Under the pieces are notes generated by a model that was not told the DNA's origin, made no database searches, and saw only the letters and a program-made list of their open reading frames with translations. This document shows, piece by piece, positions 6,558 to 14,816 of a stretch of DNA of 21,915 bases. The translations under genes and the position numbers were made by a program. Origin of the DNA: JBHIDQ01 sp046760155 (GTDB lineage Bacteria > Chloroflexota > Dehalococcoidia > Dehalococcoidales > RBG-16-60-22). Within the stretch, counting starts at the first letter, position 1. Every line of letters begins with the position of its first letter. The DNA lies in contig JBHIDQ010000012.1 of assembly GCA_046760155.1 (NCBI GenBank), positions 1-21,915 of the forward strand. The letters run 5' to 3'.

Positions 6558-7928
6558 CTAAAGAAATTGTCCTTCCACGGCGGCGGCTGCTTTCTCGATG
6601 GCGTTAAAGACCAGCTTAAGTTCTTCATCAGTCATGGTTAGCTGAACCATCAATACTATGATATCGCCGTACCAGGTCGAGCAAGGAAGCAGCACTCCGT
6701 TGTCCATGCCTACTTTTACCATCAGTTCAGCTACCGCAGTGCGGTCAGCAAACCTCTCTTTGGTCGCTTTATCTTTGACAAACTCCACGCCAGCAAGGAC
6801 GCCGTTTACCCGGACATCACCAATCACCCTTGACCTATCTTTGATTGCGCCCAGCTCCCGGGCCATTATCGCACCAATCTCTGAGGCTCTGGCCAAAAGG
6901 TTATGCTTCTCCACATATTCAATACCAGCCAGTCCGGCCGCTGCCAGATAACCCATACCACCAAATGTATAGCCGTGTTGTAGAGTATTTTTACCGGTGA
7001 ATACCTCGGTAATCTCTGCCTTGACATGTGTGCCGGCCAGTGGTCCGCAACCCCAGGATATACCTTTACCCATGGCCATCATATCGGGCACAAAACCCTC
7101 TTTTTCGCACTCAAACCAGAAACCAGTCTTACCAAAACCGGTAATTACCTCGTCCACGATCATTAGTATCTCATACTCATCACAAATGTCACGGATCCTC
7201 TTCATGTATCCCGGTGGTGGTGGCACAATTCCTAGACCAGTATTGGTTGACTCCCCGATAAAGCAAGCGATAGTTGACGGGTCTTCAAATTCGACAACTT
7301 GGCGAAACTCTTCGGCGCAGCAAACGCCGCACTCGGGATAAGTCAGGTGGTACGGGCAGCGATAGCAGTACGGCGCATGAAAGGCGACAAAGCCAGCCAT
7401 CAGCGGTTCAAAAGGTGCCCTACGAAAAGTGTGGCCGCTGGCACTAGCCGTACTCAAGCTCATACCATGGTAATCCCCCGGATAGCGGTGGATTACTTTG
7501 TATTTGGCTCCCTTATTCATTATCTTCCAGTAGTGCCTAGCTATCTTAATGGCGGCATCATTAGCATCAGTACCGTTACTACCAAATATGGTATACTTCA
7601 GGCTGCCCGGAGATAAAGCGGCAATCTTTTCGGCAAGCAACGGGACTGGCTCGGTGGGCACAAACAGGCTTGGAGTCGTATTCATAATCTTCTTCATCTG
7701 TGAAGAAACGGCTTCCATGAGCTCAGGTAGATTAAAGCCGAGGGGCACGGCCGCACCCGCCGAATTCGGGTCTAAGAGACGATTGCCAAAGATATCGACG
7801 ATGTGACGACCCTCGGCTGAACTCACGATTGATACCGGGCGACCAAAGAAGGAAGCATCTCTGGCAAAGGCTGGCCATAAATACTCCTTAGCGATAGAAA
7901 CTAGTTTTTCTGCTTCGCTAGATTTCAT
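6558..7928 (-). CDS. Class III PLP-dependent aminotransferase
   Basis: 456 residues, the normal size for the ornithine/taurine/beta-alanine-type aminotransferases, which move an amino group from an omega-amine to a keto acid. Visible landmarks are GSNGTDANDAAIKIAR (about 116-131, phosphate-binding turn), YHG 153-155, VDEVITGFGKTG 258-269 with the pyridine-N-binding Asp259, and the Schiff-base Lys288 in AMGKGISWG. A Cys-rich insert (C188, C191, C200, C203, C204) is known from a subgroup of this fold and might bind metal. The start has GAGGT upstream. It is the last gene of the minus-strand block. There is no pathway partner next to it, so the substrate is not predictable; taurine- or beta-alanine-pyruvate transaminase and glutamate-semialdehyde-like roles are all possible. 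Confidence 0.9.
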   Translation of the reverse strand: MKSSEAEKLVSIAKEYLWPAFARDASFFGRPVSIVSSAEGRHIVDIFGNRLLDPNSAGAAVPLGFNLPELMEAVSSQMKKIMNTTPSLFVPTEPVPLLAEKIAALSPGSLKYTIFGSNGTDANDAAIKIARHYWKIMNKGAKYKVIHRYPGDYHGMSLSTASASGHTFRRAPFEPLMAGFVAFHAPYCYRCPYHLTYPECGVCCAEEFRQVVEFEDPSTIACFIGESTNTGLGIVPPPPGYMKRIRDICDEYEILMIVDEVITGFGKTGFWFECEKEGFVPDMMAMGKGISWGCGPLAGTHVKAEITEVFTGKNTLQHGYTFGGMGYLAAAGLAGIEYVEKHNLLARASEIGAIMARELGAIKDRSRVIGDVRVNGVLAGVEFVKDKATKERFADRTAVAELMVKVGMDNGVLLPCSTWYGDIIVLMVQLTMTDEELKLVFNAIEKAAAAVEGQFL

Positions 7929-8002
7929 TGTAGTTATACCTCACTTCATCATTATTTGAATCTTTATCCAAGAAGCCCGAGTCTCGTTATGAACCAGCTA
8001 AC

Positions 8003-8464
8003 CTAGGATTCCGGTTCGGCTAACTCTTGGTACAGCTCGGTCACGCTGTAAATTATGTAATCAAATAAAAGAACGACCCTATTAACGCTTTGTAACGCCT
8101 GGTACATATCAGTAGCCGTATCGCTATACAGTGCCTCAAGCTCAGAAAAAAGCCAGATGTGCCTTCTCATCAGCATTATCGCATAAATGGCCTCGTGAAG
8201 AGGTATCTCGTCATCATATAACAGTTCGACGTATTGTCTCCCCCTCAGAAGGTTTAAAATTTCTTGATAGGGCTTCTCCGCAAAATACGCCCTCTTTAGA
8301 TTTCTATAGATGGTAATGGCCTGACGAATCGCCCGCCGTTTGGAGATGGTATGATACGAGCGCGTCCTTGGGTTGGTGCTCACATTGTTATACCAACGTT
8401 CTGCAATCTGTTGCGCACTGAACTCGCATAAATCCATCAATCTGTCAGCAATTGCTCTACGCAT
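8003..8464 (-). CDS. RsbRD N-terminal-domain-like all-helical protein
   Basis: The 153-residue protein is predicted all-helical, with no membrane segment. The pattern of the RsbRD_N sensor-like domain can be followed: an N-terminal helix with AERWYNNVSTNPRTRSY, a middle RGRQYVELLYDDEIPLHEAIYAIMLMRRHIW, and a final helix with VVLLFDYIIYSVTELYQ. Such domains, fused or free, occur in stressosome-type and other signalling proteins and have a globin-like four-to-six-helix fold. No STAS domain is attached here. AGAAGG precedes the ATG, and an extended -10 promoter lies at 8531-8539. It is separated from the aminotransferase by 74 bases, so it may share a transcript with it. The family call is by eye and moderate. 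Confidence 0.6.
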   Translation of the reverse strand: MRRAIADRLMDLCEFSAQQIAERWYNNVSTNPRTRSYHTISKRRAIRQAITIYRNLKRAYFAEKPYQEILNLLRGRQYVELLYDDEIPLHEAIYAIMLMRRHIWLFSELEALYSDTATDMYQALQSVNRVVLLFDYIIYSVTELYQELAEPES

Positions 8465-8530
8465 AATAACCTTCTGACTCGTTTTGCTGTCACCAGAAAC
8501 GCTGTGACCCTATTCTACTATATAGCGCCC

Positions 8531-8539
8531 ATTATATCA
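8531..8539 (-). promoter_or_regulatory. Extended -10 promoter of the RsbRD-like gene
   Basis: TGATATAAT on the minus strand is a perfect extended -10 (TGn plus TATAAT). No good -35 is present at 17 bases, as is usual for extended -10 promoters. The predicted start near 8524 leaves about 60 bases to the ATG at 8464. The gap 8465-8650 otherwise holds only A/T-rich sequence without a clear hairpin. Confidence 0.5.
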
Positions 8540-8650
8540 TCTTTGTTGGATACGTGGTAGTTCTACACCCTTAGCTTTAGGAAAATGACCGTGAATAAAA
8601 AACAAAAACTATTGGTCAGTTCATTGGAGGAGTAGGAATACCGATAAATA

Positions 8651-9272
8651 TTATTCTACAGCTGTCGCGCCAACAACTCTTATCATCCAGTTTACCTTGC
8701 TTTTTCCCCCAAACCAGAATTGAACCCCGTAAGGCCAGTCTACGCGTATCTTGCTAACATCTCCCGCCGTTCGTATCGTCAGATCGGAATGTTCATTGAC
8801 GACGCTATCATCAGCACCCATATGGATTCCTTTCAATCGACCGGTACCTGTATAGACATGAACATAGAACTTATCATCCACGCTGACATTAGGTATTTCC
8901 ACGCATCCGTACCTTTGTAATCACAAATGATGTGGCCGGTGGGGAAAAATCAATTATATATCCACCATTTGGCGCAGCCGACAGATAATCCTGTGCTTTG
9001 CCATTATCGTATTTTAGTTCCACTTCTTCTACTGGTGGTCTTGTTTGCTTTGGAGGTTCTGGACTAATCTTATCAAATTCAGCTTTCATCGACTCGAGTT
9101 GGCTTTTTACTGACTCAAGTTCTGCCTGAAGCGCGTCCCTTTCAGCCACAATTGCGTCATAGGCTTCCTTTGGGATGCCACCACAACCATGAACTAGCAA
9201 TAATAAGAAAAGAAATGTTAGAGACAAGAAGAACTTGTTACCCACCCAATTCCATAATCTCACGTTTGTCAC
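8651..9272 (-). pseudogene. Broken lipoprotein gene (coiled-coil lipoprotein with C-terminal beta domain)
   Basis: Two overlapping reading frames make up one former gene. The first (9272 or, better, GTG 9263 down to 8889) has a signal peptide ending LLLLVHGC with a lipid-anchor Cys, a coiled coil (about residues 40-75, AERDALQAELESVK), a Pro-rich linker and a beta segment ending TSFVITKVRMRGN. The second (8902-8651, other frame) continues with VEIPNVSVDDKFYVHVYTG and ends KVNWMIRVVG. Both halves look like parts of one jelly-roll-like secreted domain, but the frames are out of phase by one and a middle portion seems missing. GTG 9263 is preferred because AGAGAGGT would overlap the first GTG but is 9 bases from the second. 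A shortened, secreted lipoprotein could still be made. Confidence 0.65.
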
Positions 9273-9302
9273 ACCTCTCTTTAATTCATACCGGCATCGT
9301 AA

Positions 9303-10040
9303 TTATTTTTTCAGTATGAATCCCTTAATTGCTCTACCATGTCGCTGATAGAGATACGCGCTAGTAAGGAGCAGAAACCCCAAACCTACGAAAGCAACAA
9401 TCCTGTATACTTGCTCCAGGGCAAAGACATCATAGACAAAGGTCCTAACGATAACGAGAAAAAGCAGTGCCAGAGCTCCGAGTCGTGTCAGACGAGATTG
9501 CTTGACAATGCCAACGACTAGCAGAATAACAGCATAGACTGTCCAGACGGCCGTAAGAGACAAGTTTTGAGCATTTCTGAGCGCAATGGCGGCTGAACCG
9601 GTGTATTTCCCCGACTCTAGCAAAGCAAGGAGACTGCCGAAATAGTTCCACACCTCAAAACTCAATAGCCATAGTGTAAATAGGTTGGCAGCTATCAGGA
9701 AAGTCGACGCAGGGGTACTCCATTCTGAGAGTGTCTCTCTTTCCCGCCACAGGATATAGGCAACGAGATACATAGCGGCGATGCTCACGATAAAAGCCAA
9801 GAAACGTTCATTCAGCACGGGTTGGAAGGTGAGCAGTTCCACTCGCGTATCAAATAAAAGTAGGCGACCGGCTGTGATTACAAGCACAGCATAGCTATAG
9901 TTACGAAGATCAGGTATCCTAAGAGCAAATGATAGCCACATAAGAGTCGCAAATTCAACCGCCCAGGCTACGGTTGTCCATACAGTATTGCCCAGTTGGA
10001 CAGCCAGAGCCACTGTGAAGAATACCAGAGCTATTCCCAA
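9303..10040 (-). pseudogene. C-terminal remnant of a DUF2339 multi-pass membrane protein
   Basis: The 245 codons encode about seven hydrophobic segments and end with the typical DUF2339 tail, YRIVAFVGLGFLLLTSAYLYQR. The N-terminal part aligns by eye with the last third of that family (LVFFTVALAVQLGNTVWTTVAWAVE). Complete DUF2339 proteins are usually several hundred to about 1000 residues, so most of the N-terminal membrane part is missing. The first usable start is TTG 10040. The frame stays open only to a TGA about 40 bases upstream, just beyond a run of nine A (minus strand, 10057-10065). No ribosome site is visible. It follows the cytochrome c gene after 186 bases. It may be a dead fragment or still make a short membrane protein. 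Confidence 0.7.
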
Positions 10041-10226
10041 CGAAAAAGGGGGAGTATTTTTTTTTGACTTTCGGTTTCAAAGATGTGCAACGAGGTTTCT
10101 GTAATTCCACTGGCGCGGCCTTGCGGTGCCGGGTAGGCTATAATGTAAGGTTCTGCCAGACCATGCGGTAGAGAGAAAGCGGAGTAATTCTGGTAACGGT
10201 GACAGCCGGTGCCAATCTTCACTTGG

Positions 10227-11315
10227 CTACCAAAGCAGATGGAAATGGCTATAGGGACCGGTGATGAGCATTAGTACCAGCACAATACCCAAAACGATGA
10301 TAATGGCCAGACCAGCCAAAGGCACAAGTCTGGTATCCGTATCCCTAATCTCTCTTACTATCGGGATACGAAAGAGCTGATACATAACACGGAAGTAGGT
10401 TGCCCAAATGAGTATCACGGTGACCACAAAGAGCATGAGCCAGGAAAGAATGCTGTCGGGCAGTCGGAAGGCACTTGTTGGGGCTTCACCGCCTTCCCCG
10501 AGTGCCAGGGCTGATTCGGGGCCGATAAATACCTGCTCCCCAGGAGCCGGGAGCTTGATGCCAGTTTCGGCTTGATAAAAAGGTTCACCGGTTGTCAACA
10601 GACTTATCGTCGTGGTTGTTTCCGTAGCTTCGTGGCGCACTAGTATCTGGATATCATCCGGCTGCCGTGGAGTGTACTGAAACACGGCGACGCCATCATC
10701 ATTAGTCATTGCTTCTCCAATTTCCATCAAGCCGTTGGTAAAGAAGTCCACCTTGATAAAGAACTTCACCACCGCATTCTTAACAGGTTTGCCATCACTA
10801 TCCTGAAGAGTGGCCGTCAAGGTCAGTGGCTGACCGGCTGGAGCTTGCCCGGGCGCAGTTAACAATAGGCGATTGACCATTTCTGCCGCCGGTGGTTTGG
10901 TAGCCGGGGGCGCCTTCACCGGAGTGCCCACTTTACCCAGAGACCAGAGGTAAGTCAGAACCTGCCACCGTTGCTCCTCCGAGAAGGAAGACTTATAGGC
11001 AGGCATGCCTTTACCCAGCCTGCCCTCGCTTACTACCCAGAAGTAATAGTCTGCCCTTTCCTCAATGTCTGGCGGGGAATCTTCAGCACTAAAGTCATAT
11101 TCGGCGATGTTACCGCCATCGGCACCGTGGCAACCCAAACAGGTCTGCCGGTAGAGCTTTTCACCGCCCTCCTGCGCTGCGGTGTCGCTCCAGGGAAATG
11201 GATTTTTCAGTCCAGCGTAGGGAGCCGGGACTTCATCCTGAGCCACGGCGACAGTTGCCAAGACCCACAGAAAGAAGACGGTTAATAGCGTAATCGGAAG
11301 CAATTTGAGCTTCAT
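10227..11315 (-). CDS. Membrane-anchored monoheme cytochrome c with Ig-like domain
   Basis: 362 residues: signal peptide (1-25, cleavage after VAVA), a class I cytochrome c domain with CLGCH (C59, C62, H63) and a probable axial Met104 in GKGMPAYK, a Pro-rich linker, an Ig-like/carboxypeptidase-regulatory-like beta domain (about 148-245, with VFQYTPRQPDDIQILV), and two C-terminal membrane helices (about 290-315 and 333-355). The heme domain therefore sits outside the membrane, tethered at the C-terminus. It follows the NrfD gene after 130 bases on the same strand. It is probably the electron exit or entry point of the quinol-linked complex encoded upstream, as the cytochrome subunits are in alternative complex III and polysulfide-reductase-like systems. 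The ribosome site is weak (AAAGAAAG). Confidence 0.88.
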   Translation of the reverse strand: MKLKLLPITLLTVFFLWVLATVAVAQDEVPAPYAGLKNPFPWSDTAAQEGGEKLYRQTCLGCHGADGGNIAEYDFSAEDSPPDIEERADYYFWVVSEGRLGKGMPAYKSSFSEEQRWQVLTYLWSLGKVGTPVKAPPATKPPAAEMVNRLLLTAPGQAPAGQPLTLTATLQDSDGKPVKNAVVKFFIKVDFFTNGLMEIGEAMTNDDGVAVFQYTPRQPDDIQILVRHEATETTTTISLLTTGEPFYQAETGIKLPAPGEQVFIGPESALALGEGGEAPTSAFRLPDSILSWLMLFVVTVILIWATYFRVMYQLFRIPIVREIRDTDTRLVPLAGLAIIIVLGIVLVLMLITGPYSHFHLLW

Positions 11316-11445
11316 GGTGCTTTCTTTAGTTCCATTTATAGGGTTATGTGGTCTTGCTCTGGTGTCTCCCTAGGTGGTGAGGTGTTCCTTAAGTGGCAAG
11401 TTTGTGCCCAGTTTTGGTCTACCATCGGAGACATTTTCCTTTAAT

Positions 11446-12849
11446 CTACTCGTTTCTGCCTCTTTCACCAATGAGTCTATTGATTAAGGCTTCGATTTCT
11501 CTAGGTGCCATTCCCAAACGTTCAATAAGCGAAGTTAGCCGGCGCGATGGCGTTATTTCACTTTCTCCGGCTACCTCCCAAATGGAGATTAGGGGTATCA
11601 GCTTGGCAAAGATGGCGAAAATTAAGATAAAGGCGGCAAAGGCGGCGGCAGTAATCGACCACTCCACCCAGGTTGGTGTGTAGGCCCCGAACTCAAAGGG
11701 CATCAGAGGTACCTGTAGGGTGGGGACTATGATAACAAATCGCTTGACCCACATGGATACGTTCACCAATACAGCGGCGGTGATAATCCTGGGGATGGTG
11801 GCTCCCCGGCGAAGGAGCAGCAGAATCGCCGGTATTACCAATCCACCCACAACGAAGAACCAGAACCAGATGGCGTTCTTGCCCAGCATAAGCAGGGTGA
11901 GAAGATGTTTCTCTTCCTCCTCCAGTTTGTAGCCCACCGTCAGGTACTCGCCGATGGTAAGGTAGAGGTAAATAAAGAGAGTCGTTAGCAGGAGATAACC
12001 CAGGTTGCGGAAGTGTCTTTCGGTAATGTATTCCTCGAGGTGGAAGAACTTGCGGAAGATAGCCATGACGATGAGGATTGAGGCGATACCGGAGAAGATA
12101 GCCCCGATGACGAAGTAGATACCAAAGACAGTGCTATCCCAGCCTGGACGCAGCGTCATAGAAAAGACGTAGGAGACCACGGTATGAACGGATACGGCGA
12201 TGGGGATTATGGTGACCGCCATAATGCCAATAGCTTTCTCCAATCGTCCCCGTTGCTCTGGTGTGTCCCGCCAACCTATTGCCAGCCAAGTATAGATTTT
12301 ACGCTTGAGAGTGGAGGCATTTCGTCCTAGTCTGTCCCGCATCAACGCCAAATCCGGAATTAGTGGCAGGTAAAGGTAAATAAGACTTCCCATCAGGTAA
12401 GAGCCGATGGAGATAATATCCCACAAAAGCGGTGACTGGAAGCGCCCGTAAACGATCATGTGCCACACTCGCTCAGGACGTCCCAAGTCGATGATAGGCA
12501 TCAGAGCTCCTATTGAGATTGCCACCACAGTAATAAGCTCAGCCATACGCGTAACCGGAGTCCGCCAGCCGGCGTTGGTGACCCGAAGGATAGCGGAGAT
12601 AAGTGTCCCGGCATGGCTGATACCGATAAAGAAAACAAAATTGACTAAGTATAACCCCCACATGACCACATCACGCATTCCGGTGACGACGAGCCCATAA
12701 TGAATCTGGGTAATATAGGCGTAAAAGCCCCAGGAGACAACGGCTATCAGAAACAGGACGAAGGCATAATAGCCGGTGCCAGTCCGCTGCAGCGGATTCA
12801 GTACTCTACGCTGCAAGAGCTCGCTTTCACTTTCAACCCTAGGTCTCAT
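11446..12849 (-). CDS. NrfD/PsrC/ActC-type quinone-reactive membrane subunit
   Basis: 467 residues with about ten membrane helices. Family landmarks of the NrfD superfamily are FFIGISHAGTLISAILR (about 73-89), IDLGRPERVWHM (about 120-131, a quinone-site region) and SVHTVVSYVFSM (about 220-231). These proteins accept or donate electrons at menaquinone/ubiquinone and pass them to a periplasmic ferredoxin subunit, without heme of their own. The length and the cytosolic tail rich in Arg/Glu resemble ActC/HmcC-like rather than the shorter NrfD. Its ATG follows the ferredoxin stop without a gap, and the ribosome site GAGGAAAAGGA lies inside that gene, so the two are translationally coupled and form one complex. 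Confidence 0.9.
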   Translation of the reverse strand: MRPRVESESELLQRRVLNPLQRTGTGYYAFVLFLIAVVSWGFYAYITQIHYGLVVTGMRDVVMWGLYLVNFVFFIGISHAGTLISAILRVTNAGWRTPVTRMAELITVVAISIGALMPIIDLGRPERVWHMIVYGRFQSPLLWDIISIGSYLMGSLIYLYLPLIPDLALMRDRLGRNASTLKRKIYTWLAIGWRDTPEQRGRLEKAIGIMAVTIIPIAVSVHTVVSYVFSMTLRPGWDSTVFGIYFVIGAIFSGIASILIVMAIFRKFFHLEEYITERHFRNLGYLLLTTLFIYLYLTIGEYLTVGYKLEEEEKHLLTLLMLGKNAIWFWFFVVGGLVIPAILLLLRRGATIPRIITAAVLVNVSMWVKRFVIIVPTLQVPLMPFEFGAYTPTWVEWSITAAAFAAFILIFAIFAKLIPLISIWEVAGESEITPSRRLTSLIERLGMAPREIEALINRLIGERGRNE

Positions 12850-13791
12850 TTAATCCTTTTCCTCCCAGGGCCATAAATCGTAGGTGCGGTCGTAACCCTC
12901 CCCTCCCCAGGTCCAGGCTGCCGGCTTAAACTCTCGTGGGTCATCCGGCTTTCGACCAAAGTCCTGCCCGTGGCCAGGCAAATACCATACCCGGGGCTGG
13001 GTGCCCAGCTCCTCCTTATAGCGGAAGGCATCATTCTCATCAAGGAACTTGGATAGTTTAACTACCTCTACTCCGTTACTGGCAATGTCTTCGTTCAGGT
13101 CAGCCATATAGAGAGCCTTCATCGGGCAGCCGGTCACACAATAGGGTAACTTACCGTTACGCAGAAAGTGGGCACAGAACATGCATTTGATAACTGTCCC
13201 CTTCACTGCCGGAACGGGATACAAAGGAGAATATTCAGCAAAAGCGGCTTCGGGGGGTAGCTCCGGGGTGCCCCAGTTGAAGAAACGACGCTGGTAGGGA
13301 CAGGCTGCCATGCACATACGACAGCCAATGCAGCGGTGGTGGTCAATAAGGACAACGCCATCCTTATCATGGTAAGTAGCTGCCACCGGGCAGACATTAA
13401 CACAGGGAGCATTCTCACACTGGTAGCAGGGAGTGGGCATAAAATAGGTGCCACCACCAGGGAGTTCTACTTCATAGACCTCAATCCACTCTTGTCCCTT
13501 AGGGACGAAATGCCCGGTGATACACGCCTGGGTGCACTGGGGTGGCGTATTGATGGTGACGCACCCCTCGCACTTCTTCAGGTCAATGACCATAGCCCAG
13601 GCACGAACTTTTTCCCTCGCTAATGCTGCCTGTGCCGGGCTATCCGATACTACCCTAGAAGTACTGGCTGATGCCTTGGCTCGATTCAATACTGATATAA
13701 GCGGGGATGACAGGGCAGTCAATAACCCCACCACCCCCGCCGACCATTTAATAAACTCTCGCCTGGTTAATCCCTTATTTTTAACCTGCAC
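12850..13791 (-). CDS. Tat-exported ferredoxin with four [4Fe-4S] sites (DmsB/NrfC/ActB-like)
   Basis: 313 residues from GTG 13791, with GAGGAAGAGGA upstream. A twin-arginine signal (TRREFIK, 9-15, then a hydrophobic stretch to about 36) sends the folded protein outside. Sixteen Cys form four clusters: C74/C77/C86/C90, C122/C125/C130/C134, C154/C157/C160/C164 and C203/C206/C218/C222. This is the classic electron-transfer subunit of molybdopterin oxidoreductases and of alternative complex III. It lies directly upstream of the NrfD gene and downstream of the cytochrome lipoprotein. No molybdopterin catalytic subunit precedes it in this window, so the complex may be an orphan electron-transfer module, or its partner may be encoded elsewhere. 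Confidence 0.92.
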   Translation of the reverse strand: MQVKNKGLTRREFIKWSAGVVGLLTALSSPLISVLNRAKASASTSRVVSDSPAQAALAREKVRAWAMVIDLKKCEGCVTINTPPQCTQACITGHFVPKGQEWIEVYEVELPGGGTYFMPTPCYQCENAPCVNVCPVAATYHDKDGVVLIDHHRCIGCRMCMAACPYQRRFFNWGTPELPPEAAFAEYSPLYPVPAVKGTVIKCMFCAHFLRNGKLPYCVTGCPMKALYMADLNEDIASNGVEVVKLSKFLDENDAFRYKEELGTQPRVWYLPGHGQDFGRKPDDPREFKPAAWTWGGEGYDRTYDLWPWEEKD

Positions 13792-13822
13792 ATAAAAATC
13801 CTCTTCCTCATCCTAAGACGGG

Positions 13823-13840
13823 AACCTACCTTGGTAGGTT
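13823..13840. promoter_or_regulatory. Strong inverted repeat upstream of the ferredoxin gene
   Basis: AACCTACC-TT-GGTAGGTT, two perfect 8-base arms around two bases, 32 bases upstream of the ferredoxin GTG. It is followed by no U-tract on either strand. It could be an operator or an RNA hairpin separating the cytochrome lipoprotein transcript from the ferredoxin-NrfD transcript. Confidence 0.45.
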
Positions 13841-13868
13841 TCAGACAGTCAGTCAATGCCCCAGCCTA

Positions 13869-14060
13869 CTATTCAAACTGAACGTCGTCCGGGTTATTAG
13901 TGATGAGACTTCTTTGGAATTCTACTATCCAGGTTCCGTCAGTGTAGGTAGCCATGGTTGCCACGTCCGCCCGGCTACCATTCCCCTCCTTCAAAACATA
14001 TCCGGGAATAATATCACCATCCTTCCAGTTAGCAGTGAGGGCAAATACCACTCTGTACCC
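13869..14060 (-). pseudogene. Remnant of an ethylbenzene-dehydrogenase-type heme-binding domain
   Basis: About 64 codons read as the middle of an EB_dh domain, the heme b subunit domain of DMSO-reductase-type enzymes: QGYRVVFALTANW, IIPGYVLKEGNGSRADVA, then YTDGTWIVEFQRSLITNNPDDVQFE. In family members the sequence continues past 'dDvqf' into a strand with a conserved A.fDN; here two consecutive TAG stops follow directly. Upstream, the frame runs into the end of the cytochrome lipoprotein gene without a signal peptide or ribosome site. Both ends are therefore missing and I read it as a gene remnant. It lies between two electron-transfer genes, consistent with a lost heme subunit of the same complex. 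Confidence 0.55.
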
Positions 14061-14073
14061 CTGGTCAAGCTGA

Positions 14074-14649
14074 CTATTCCTCAGCAGCTTTGGGTTCGCT
14101 AGGTGCTAGCTTGAGGAAAGGATCTGGCGAAGTCTGCGGCATCTGGAAACGCACGTAGGCATGACCGGTGGCCACATGACACGCGTTACACCCATCAATC
14201 GCCTGAGTGTAGGCAGTATCGAATCCTGCCTTGTCCTTTGCTTCAATGGTTTTAGCTAACGGGTCGAGGTAGCTGTGTTCGAAGCTCGAGAGCATGTCCG
14301 CCTTGCCAGGCCGGGTGGCCTCCCCTACCTCTTGAATTTCAACAGCTTCGTGGAGCTGATACTGGGCCATGCCCCAGTCTCCAGCATCCGCAGCTATCTT
14401 CACCATAGCAAAGCGGTGCCCATACTCCTGCATCACCGTACCCAAGCCGGGCTGGATTTCAGCAAGTTGTTCGAGTGTCAGTTCGCCGTGTTTGGTTTCA
14501 ATTGTTGTCGGAGCAGGTGAGCCTGCCGGACCTGCTGGCCCAGGTGGTCCCGCTGGTCCTTGGGGACCCTGCGGTCCCGCTGCTCCTTGACAGGCAGATA
14601 GCAGTAAAACTGCACCCAAAAGAAAGCCAGCCAAAGCAAATTTTTTCAT
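14074..14649 (-). CDS. Collagen-like lipoprotein with a monoheme cytochrome c'-like domain
   Basis: 191 residues: lipoprotein signal peptide with lipobox LLSAC (Cys20), then a short collagen-like Gly-x-y segment (about 24-44, GPQGPQGPAGPPGPAG), then a helical domain (about 55-175) with tryptophan and charged heptads and a single C-terminal heme motif CNACH (about 154-158), as in class II cytochromes. Absence of the usual CxxCH at the N-terminus also fits class II. An excellent GGAGGAGGT site precedes the ATG. The lipid anchor plus Gly/Pro spacer would hold the heme away from the membrane on the outer face. It is the first gene of the electron-transfer cluster and is followed by the EB_dh remnant and the ferredoxin. 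The heme ligand for CO/NO or electrons is open. Confidence 0.87.
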   Translation of the reverse strand: MKKFALAGFLLGAVLLLSACQGAAGPQGPQGPAGPPGPAGPAGSPAPTTIETKHGELTLEQLAEIQPGLGTVMQEYGHRFAMVKIAADAGDWGMAQYQLHEAVEIQEVGEATRPGKADMLSSFEHSYLDPLAKTIEAKDKAGFDTAYTQAIDGCNACHVATGHAYVRFQMPQTSPDPFLKLAPSEPKAAEE

Positions 14650-14816
14650 GATATACCTCCTCCTTTATACTTAACTATCGTTTATACCTAACTGCATTTA
14701 CACTTGCTTGACGGTAGTAGCAGCTTCTAATTTTTCATTTACAGGCCTCCTTTTTTTATTCATGGTTAAGGTATTTATGGTACTGGCTCATATTGCGCTC
14801 TTTGGAACGCTTTCCC

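Noticed and set aside
10031..10222. 63-residue frame between the cytochrome c gene and the DUF2339 remnant, possibly joined to the latter by slippage at the nine-A run
   Set aside because: It begins with GTG and has no recognisable domain. Fusing the frames does not restore DUF2339 sequence, so I treat 10041-10226 as non-coding.
14515..14590. GC-rich short repeats that look like a repeat array
   Set aside because: They are the Gly-x-y codons of the collagen-like segment and stay in the reading frame of the lipoprotein; no spacer structure as in CRISPR.
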